DNA from: CAZOKZ01 sp964580585
Lineage (GTDB): Bacteria > Sumerlaeota > Sumerlaeia > SLMS01 > JAHLLQ01
Assembly (NCBI GenBank): GCA_964580585.1
Contig: CAZOKZ010000007.1
Coordinates: 44,024 to 108,023, forward strand
DNA length: 64,000 nt
Direction: 5' to 3'
Below, one piece after another: positions 57,701 to 64,000 of the stretch (position 1 is its first letter; each line of letters begins with the position of its first letter). Under the pieces are notes generated by a model. That model was not told the origin of the DNA and ran no database searches. It saw only the letters and a list, made by a program, of their open reading frames with translations. A program made the translations under genes and the position numbers.

Positions 57701-60700
57701 GTGGACACGATCTTGCAGCCGGATACCGACACGGCCGATGGCGGTGGTAACTGGTCGATTACGCTGACCGGTGCGTTGGCGGATGGCGGTCATAACATTA
57801 CCGTGCGTCAAACGGACGTGGCGGGTAACGTCGGTCCGCAATCGGCGGCCTTGCCGATTGTGATCGACACGACTGCTCCGGCACCGCCGACACAGCCGGA
57901 CCTGAATCCGGCGAGCGATTCGGGCGCTTCGAACACGGATAACATTACGAACGACACGACGCCTGAATTCAACGGTTCGGCGGAAGCTGGCTCGACGGTT
58001 CAAATCTTCGCGAACGCCGTCGGCGTCGGTTCGAGTCTCGTTCCGGGCAGTGGCAACTGGTCGGTGACCACATCGGTGCTGACAAATGGTGTGAAGTCGA
58101 TCACGGCGCGTGCAACGGACCCGGCGGGTAACACGAGCGCAGCTTCGACAGCGCTGAACGTTACCATCGACACGGTCGGCCCGGCGATGACGGTTCCGGA
58201 TTTGAACGCGGGGCACGATTCGGGTGCATCCAATACCGATAACATTACGAACGTGAACACGCCTCTGTTCCTGGGCATTGCGGAAGCCAACGTGCCGGTC
58301 GAATTGCTCGATGGTGGCACGCCGGTTGCCACAGGCGTTTCGGCGGGCAGCGGTTTCTGGTCGTTGACGCCAGGCGTTGGTCTGAGCGATGGCCCGCACA
58401 ATATTCAAGGGCGTGCCACGGATACTGCGGGTAACGTGACGACAACGGGTATTTTGGTGGTGACCATCGATACGGTGGCTCCGACGACATCGAACGCCGA
58501 TTTGCAGGCGGCAAGCGATTCGGGTTCTTCGAACTCCGATAACTACACCAACGACAATACGCCGACATTCGACGGCACGACGACGGAATCCGGCGCCGCA
58601 GTCGAATTGCGCCAGGGCGCCACATTGCTGGCGAGCGGCACGGCGGTTGGCAATAACTGGACGTTGACATCTTCAGCGCTGGCCGAAGGCACGTTCAACG
58701 TGTTTGCCCGGTCGTACGATATCGCGGGTAACTTTGGCGATTCGCCGGTTCCGTTGCCTGTAACCATCGATACACTTGCGCCGACGGTTTCGGTGCCTGA
58801 CATGCAGGCAGCGAGCGATTCGGGCGCGTCGAATTCCGACGATTACACCAGCGATTCGACGCCGACGTTCGACGGTACGGCTTCCGAGCCGAACGTGACG
58901 GTTCAGTTGTTCGTCGATACAATCGGCAACAATCAGAACACGTTCGCTCCGACGAACTGGACGTTGACACCAACCGCGTTAGCCGACGGTCCGCACAACA
59001 TCCAGGCGCAAGGCACGGACTTGGCCGGTAACGTGGGTGCGCTTTCGGCTGCTTTGCCGATTACCATCGACACCATCGCCCCGGCGGCGCCTTCGACGCC
59101 GGACTTGAACGCGGCAAGCGATTCAGGCACGTCGAACACGGACAACATCACTAACGACAACACGCCGCAATTCGACGGAACGGCGGAAGCGAACTCGACC
59201 GTTCAGATTTTCGTGAACGGTGTGGGCAATAACACCGGAACGGCGACAGGCGGTAATTACGCGATTACGACGACGACGATAACCGATGGAAACCGTAATA
59301 TCCGGGCTCGCGCCACGGACTTGGCCGGTAATACCAGCGGTCTGTCGGGCACATTGGTAGTGACGATCGATACGGTGGCGCCGGTGGCTCCGTCAGTGCC
59401 GGACTTGAACCCGGCGAGCGATTCGGGTGCGTTGAATACGGACAATATCACAAACGACAATACGCCGACCTTCGACGGTACGTCGGAAGTGAACGCGATC
59501 GTCGAGTTGTTCGCCAATGTGACGTCGCTCGGTACGACAACGGCAAGCGGTGGTGGAGTTTGGACGTTCACGGTTGGAGCTCCCGCACCGGACGGCACGT
59601 ACAGCATCAGCGCGCGCCAGACGGACGTGGCCGGTAACACGGGACCGAGTTCCGCGGGCTTGTCCGTGACCATCGACACGGTGACGAACGTTTCCAACCC
59701 GGATCTGGACCCGGCGAGCGATTCGGGTCTGTCGAATTCGGACGACAATACAAACGACAACACGCCAACCTTCAACGGTACGGGTGAAGTCGGCGCGACG
59801 GTAACGTTGCGCGCCAACGGTAACCCGGTCGGAACGGGATTGGTCAACGGTGGCGGCAACTGGACGATTACGTCGTCGCTTCTGGCCGACGGTATTTACA
59901 CGATGACGACCTCGATCCTCGATATTGCAGGCAACACGGCCAACAGTCCGGGTAGCCTGGTTGTCGAGATCGATACAGTAACGTTTGCAAACCAGCCGAA
60001 CTTGATCACGGCGGACGATTCGGGTTACTCGAGCACCGATAATTACACGAACGTTCAAATGCCGACGTTCGACGGTACGGCGGAGGATACCTCGGCCATC
60101 GAGGTGATTTCGTCCATCGACGGTACGCTTGGGTTTACATCGACGAATGGCGTGGGCTTCTGGTCGTTCTCGACGTTGGGCAACCTGACCGAAGGTGTGC
60201 ATCAGATTCGCGTTCGCGTGACCGATATCGCGGGCAACACGCTGCTCAGCCCGGCGCTGACCGTGGTGATCGACATCACGGACCCGGCCCAGGCTTGTGG
60301 TGGTGAACTGATGGTCGTTGGACCGTCTATCACGTCGGCGACGGTGGTGGATTTCTCGGTTCTGTTTACCGAACCGGTGATCTTCTTCGATACGCCAGAG
60401 CTTACCATTGCTGGCCCGGGGAACCTGGACAGCGTTTCGCCTGGTGTAGGCAGCCAGCCTGCGTCGAGTTATACGATTCAGGTAAGTGCAACCGGTACCG
60501 GCGATATCACAGTCGGTTGGGTGACTCCGAGCGCCATCGAGGACCGCGCGGGGAACTTCTTCAACCCGCCGACGAGTCCTCCGGGCGACGAAGACACGGT
60601 GACGATTGTCGATATTTCGGCAACCCAGGTAGGAACACGTCAAGCGTCCGCCGATGGAGCGAACCAGGATTATTATGGTACTTCGGTTTCGATCAATGGC

Positions 60701-61810
60701 GAGGTGGCCTTTATCGGTGCGCCGCGCGACGACGATAACGGAACGCAATCGGGTTCGGTGTATGTGTACGAACGCGACGATACGTCGAGTTGGGTGCTGG
60801 TAGCCAAGTTGACGCCGAGCGTTTCGGGAGCGTACTTCTTCTTCGGCGAAGCGGTGGATGTGTATGGCGACTGGGCAATCGTAGGCGCCCCGTACGAAGA
60901 CGAATTCCTGCCCGACGATGGCGCGGCGTATGTCTTCCATCGTGAAAATGGCGTGTGGACCGAATTCCAGCGCCTCGCTCCTGCCACGCGCGAGATTTAT
61001 TATCGCTTCGGCGCGGCGGTAGCGGTGGCGGGCAACTCGATTGCGGTGGCAGCGCCGTTTGACGCTACGACTCGTCGTGGTCGGGTTTACATGTACGAAT
61101 ACGATTCGTGCACGGATACATGGAACGAGGCTGCGATTCTGCAATCGACGGATATCTTCAACGAAGACCAGTTCGGTGCGGCGGTTGACCTGACGATCAG
61201 CAACGGCATTCCGTATCTGGCCGTTGGCGTTCGTCGCGACGACGACGCAGGCGCGGATACGGGCGCGGTTTATGTCTATCGCCGCGTGTCCGGTTTGTGG
61301 AGCAACGTAAACGAAGCCAAGTTGTTGCCGGGCGACGCCACGCGCACCGACTTTGTGGGTACATCGGTTTCGATCGATGGTAACCTGCTCGTGGTTGGCG
61401 CGCCGGGGCACGATGACACGGCGGTGAACACGGGCGCGGCTTATCTCTTCGAACGCTCAGGCTTGAACACGTGGACTCAAATCGACAAGATGGTGGCTCC
61501 GGACCGTGTGGCGAACGATAACTTTGGCAACGCGGTGGGCATCAGTAACAATAACATCGCAATCGGGTCGCCTCAAGATGACGACGATGGATTGGATTCA
61601 GGTTCCGTTTACGTGTTCGAGTACACCGGCGGATCGACGAACTTCATCCAGAAGCTCCTGGCAGAGGAAGGTGACCGCCAGGATCGTTATGGCGATTCGA
61701 TTGGCGTCAGCCTCGAGTCGGTACTGAGCGGTTCGCGCCTGGGTAATAACTTCCCCTCGACGGGATCGAACCCGGGTACGGCGTACTTCTACCGTCTCGA
61801 CCAGCCGTAA
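51730..61810 (+). CDS. Giant secreted repeat protein (LamG, FG-GAP, Ig-like, HYR-like), crossing an assembly gap
   Basis: More than 3,300 residues. ATG 51730 has GAGGA eight bases upstream and a signal peptide (RILGVAATTALLGFF to APAQ). Order: a LamG-like domain, FG-GAP/VCBS repeats (about 430-770; GDYNEDGIPD, ADFNGDGHLD), a second LamG-like domain, Ig-like bacterial repeats, the N gap at 55898, a HYR-like domain with a third LamG inside it, a second HYR-like domain, about 11 Ig-like repeats of about 100 residues (motif SDSG.SNTDN.TNDNTP), and six or so FG-GAP blades at the end (SVSINGEVAFIGAPRDDD). No sortase or PEP-CTERM signal is seen. It is probably a surface or matrix adhesin. The frames left and right of the gap agree if the missing length is a multiple of three. 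Confidence 0.88.
55521..56068 (+). repeat. Near-identical 303-base tandem repeat flanking the assembly gap
   Basis: The 74 bases at 55521-55594 are repeated without change at 55824-55897, a period of 303 bases (101 codons). The sequence right of the gap (55998-56068) matches 55742-55812 with one difference in 71 bases. The unit is one Ig-like domain. Confidence 0.9.
55898..55997. other. Assembly gap of 100 N
   Basis: Exactly 100 N, the usual placeholder for unknown gap size, inside the Ig-like repeats of the giant protein. By comparison with the preceding unit the true missing sequence is 147 bases, or 147 plus a multiple of 303. Confidence 0.95.
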
Positions 61811-61836
61811 TATCGGGCAACTTCAACAATCTCCAG

Positions 61837-61870
61837 GCGGCGGCTCGACAAGAGTCGCCGCTTTTCTTGT
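61837..61870 (+). terminator. Terminator of the giant protein gene
   Basis: GCGGCGGCTC/GAGTCGCCGC makes a ten-base stem with one wobble pair around GACAA and is followed by TTTTCTTG. It starts 27 bases after the stop. Confidence 0.85.
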
Positions 61871-61970
61871 TTGGGATCAACTTTCGGGTAGAGCCGCGCG
61901 GGGCGCTGGCGTAGCGCATTGAAGGCGCGTGAATTCGGCGCGAACTTTCCGATCGAAGGTGCAGGCTTCT

Positions 61971-63101
61971 ATGTTCAAACACGTGTTGGTAACGGGTGGG
62001 GCGGGATTCATTGGATCGCATCTGGTGGATGCGTTGCTCGAACGCGGTTATCGCGTGCGAGTGCTGGATAACCTTGAGCCGCAAGTGCACGGCGCAATCG
62101 ATTCGCCGCCCGGGTATTTGAATCGAGAGGCAGAGTTCCAACGCGGTGATGTGTTGAACATGGACGATCTGGAGAGGGCACTCGACGGCGTGGACGCCGT
62201 CATCCATTGTGCGGCGATGGTCGGCGTGGGCCAGTCGCAGTACCAGGTGCGGCGCTACACCCATGTGAACACGGGCGGCACCGCGAATTTGCTCGATTTG
62301 CTGGTGCAGGGAAAAACCAAGGTCGAGCGCGTGCTGATGGCGAGCTCGATGAGCATTTATGGCGAGGGACTTTACCGCCGCCCGAGCGACGGGGCGCTGC
62401 TTTCGCCGTCGCTTCGGCCCGACAGTCAACTGGATCTGTACGATTTCGAAATGCGCGACCCGGATTCGGGCGAAGTGTTGGAGTGGGCGCCGACACCAGA
62501 GACCAAACCGCTGCATTGCACGTCGGTTTATGCGCTGTCAAAACGCGACCAGGAGGAGTATTCGTTGCTGGTGGGTCGCACGCACGGATTGTCGATTGTC
62601 GCGTGCCGGTTTTTCAACGTGTATGGGCCGCGCCAGTCGCTCTCCAATCCCTACACCGGCGTGGGAGCGATTTTTTCCTCGCGCATTAAAAACGATAACG
62701 CGCCGATGATTTACGAGGACGGTTTGCAATCGCGCGATTTCATCAATGTGCGCGATTTGGTGGATGCCCAGTTGTTTTTGCTGGAAAACCCCAAGGCGAA
62801 TCTGGACGCGTATAATCTTTGTACGGGGCGTGCAACGTCGGTGTTGGACATTGCGCAGGTGTTGTTGAAACTGCACAACAAAGAGCACCTGGAGCCGAAC
62901 ATCGTGAAACGTTTCCGCTCTGGCGACATTCGCCACTGCATTGGCGATCCTTCCAAGCTGGCGGCGTTGGGTTGGAAACCGACGATTAGCTTGGAAGAGG
63001 GAATGGCCGAGTTAGTGAAATGGTCCGCCGAACAGGAAGCCGAAGATCGCGTGGATTCGGCGCACGCGGAGTTGGTGAAGCTGGGGTTGATCAAAATGTA
63101 G
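61971..63101 (+). CDS. NAD-dependent sugar-nucleotide epimerase (dTDP-L-rhamnose 4-epimerase-like)
   Basis: A 376-residue extended short-chain dehydrogenase from ATG 61971, with AAGG and AGG upstream. VLVTGGAGFIGSHLVD is the NAD-binding loop, SSMSIYG gives the catalytic Ser/Thr, and Tyr187 and Lys191 in YALSK are the active-site pair. NVYGPRQSLSNPYTGVGAIF and DGLQSRDFINVRDLVD are conserved in the epimerase group, and the extra segment LDLYDFEMRDPDSGEV fits dTDP-L-rhamnose 4-epimerases. It would supply a surface glycan sugar. The convergent gene four bases on is another NAD(P)-binding sugar enzyme. Confidence 0.9.
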   Translation: MFKHVLVTGGAGFIGSHLVDALLERGYRVRVLDNLEPQVHGAIDSPPGYLNREAEFQRGDVLNMDDLERALDGVDAVIHCAAMVGVGQSQYQVRRYTHVNTGGTANLLDLLVQGKTKVERVLMASSMSIYGEGLYRRPSDGALLSPSLRPDSQLDLYDFEMRDPDSGEVLEWAPTPETKPLHCTSVYALSKRDQEEYSLLVGRTHGLSIVACRFFNVYGPRQSLSNPYTGVGAIFSSRIKNDNAPMIYEDGLQSRDFINVRDLVDAQLFLLENPKANLDAYNLCTGRATSVLDIAQVLLKLHNKEHLEPNIVKRFRSGDIRHCIGDPSKLAALGWKPTISLEEGMAELVKWSAEQEAEDRVDSAHAELVKLGLIKM

Positions 63102-63105
63102 GACT

Positions 63106-63891
63106 TCAGTCCTTCAAATCCGGCAAATGCGTTTGGAGCGACGGGATTTCCAGGCGTGGATCGATCATGCGTTGGTCGTAAACGAAGTCGTCGCTCGGAA
63201 CGATTTTCCACGGGTTGCCATGGCGGGCGTTGAGTGCGCTGGCGATTTCAAAGAAGTTCCATTTCCGGTTGGCGTCGAGCATGTAAAGCCCCGGGTCCAT
63301 GGTGGCAAGGCGCTGGAGACCTTCTGCGGTGTCGGGGAGAAACGAACACGCGGGCAGCCAACGGGTGCTGGCGGAAACTTGGCCGTTTTCGCGGTTGTTT
63401 CGTTCGAGGTAATCGATCATGTTGTTCGAACCGGATTTTTCTCCGATTTGCCAGCCGAGGCGCACAACGCGCGTTTGAGGATTTTGATAGAAAACGCGTT
63501 GTTCGGCCATGCGTTTTTCAAATCCATAACCTTCGCCGGCGTCGGGCACGGAATCGAGCTTGAAAGGTCCACGCGCGTCGTTTGAAAACACCATCGCGGT
63601 GCTGGTGAAGATGAACGTGATATTTAGAACGCGCGTAATCCAGGCGAGTTCGCTGGACCATTCGTAATTGACGAGCCATGATTCGTTTTCGCGCCCGGTG
63701 GGACGCGAGGCGATGGCGAGATGAAACACGACGTCGGGCGATTCGGCACGCAGGAAGTCTTCCATCGTTTGGTAATGGTCGATGGCGGTGTCGCGACGAT
63801 TCCATCCGACGACGGTGTGCCCTTGGGACTCAAGGCGTTGTCTGAGGACCGATCCAATGGTGCCGTTGATGCCGGTGATGATGGCTTTCAT
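63106..63891 (-). CDS. RmlD-like NAD(P)-dependent sugar reductase/epimerase
   Basis: A 261-residue short-chain dehydrogenase-type protein. TGINGTIGSVL at 7-17 is the cofactor loop, VVFHLAIASRP and FIFTSTAMVFS supply the first catalytic residue, and Tyr in YGFEK is the active-site Tyr-x3-Lys pair. It resembles dTDP-4-dehydrorhamnose reductase (RmlD) in form, but the substrate is not certain. It is convergent with the epimerase gene, with only four bases between their ends, and both probably serve surface polysaccharide synthesis. Confidence 0.85.
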   Translation of the reverse strand: MKAIITGINGTIGSVLRQRLESQGHTVVGWNRRDTAIDHYQTMEDFLRAESPDVVFHLAIASRPTGRENESWLVNYEWSSELAWITRVLNITFIFTSTAMVFSNDARGPFKLDSVPDAGEGYGFEKRMAEQRVFYQNPQTRVVRLGWQIGEKSGSNNMIDYLERNNRENGQVSASTRWLPACSFLPDTAEGLQRLATMDPGLYMLDANRKWNFFEIASALNARHGNPWKIVPSDDFVYDQRMIDPRLEIPSLQTHLPDLKD

Positions 63892-64000
63892 GGGTGGGGA
63901 AGAGGCTCGCTGATTAAGAATGGCTCTTGCCCGTATTCATCGGTTTTGAGAAAAGGAACGCAACAAGGAAAGCGAAGCATTCCAGCCGCGCGCCGCCCCT

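Noticed and set aside
59393..61411. 672-codon minus-strand frame opposite the giant gene
   Set aside because: Shadow of the repetitive giant gene; Arg- and Val-rich translation typical of antisense to Ig-like repeats.

Overview
The window reads as one scaffold of a free-living Gram-negative-type bacterium. It has Lgt and several lipoproteins, MurA, a type IV pilin/pseudopilin, FHA and Ser/Thr kinase signalling, dockerin-like EF-hand pairs and very large Ig/FG-GAP surface proteins. This mix resembles candidate phyla near the PVC/FCB groups, such as Sumerlaeota (BRC1) or Hydrogenedentota; that placement is inference, because no rRNA gene is present. A run of exactly 100 N in a near-identical repeat indicates a draft or metagenome-assembled scaffold. 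No tRNA, rRNA, CRISPR array, transposase or prophage gene was recognised.

Layout. 1-4.7 kb (minus): partial glycosyltransferase, GlcNAc-kinase-like ATPase, small lipoprotein and the bifunctional (p)ppGpp enzyme Rel. 4.9-8 kb (plus): a TIM-barrel-like hypothetical and a radical SAM/SPASM protein. 8-20 kb is a signalling block: a REC-PAS-GGDEF-EAL protein with a degenerate receiver, a Ser/Thr kinase, a sigma-54 response regulator and, divergent from it, a 1552-residue hybrid histidine kinase that includes a full LOV photosensor motif. 20-25.5 kb: bioD, ribD, a metallophosphoesterase, a double-FHA protein and lgt. 25.9-29 kb: a GT4 glycosyltransferase, then an AT-rich two-gene island of a RecF/OLD-like ATPase and a TOPRIM/DUF4276-like partner, which looks like a split OLD/PARIS-type defence pair. 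29-31 kb: tpiA and gap.

31.4-36.2 kb: pseudopilin, lipoprotein pullulanase, YHS protein. 36.2-38 kb: a methyltransferase and rplM-rpsI. 38.4-44 kb: two tandem paralogous secreted proteins with an internal dockerin and C-terminal FG-GAP/VCBS repeats. 44.1-46.2 kb: two paralogous membrane-anchored proteins. 46.5-50.3 kb: murA, a retropepsin-like protein, a toxin-antitoxin pair whose toxin carries an in-frame TAG, and an aminotransferase. 50.4-51.6 kb: a degenerate FmdB-like protein and a stand-alone CHC2 zinc-finger protein. 51.7-61.8 kb: a giant secreted protein of more than 3,300 residues, interrupted by the N gap. 62-63.9 kb: two sugar-nucleotide epimerase/reductase genes. The last 109 bases hold nothing I can call.

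The most notable items are the LOV histidine kinase in which the usual signalling glutamine is alanine, the split ATPase-TOPRIM island, a paired-hairpin repeat found twice and each time fused to a stop codon, the amber-interrupted ParE toxin, and the giant repeat protein with an assembly gap whose missing length can be predicted.
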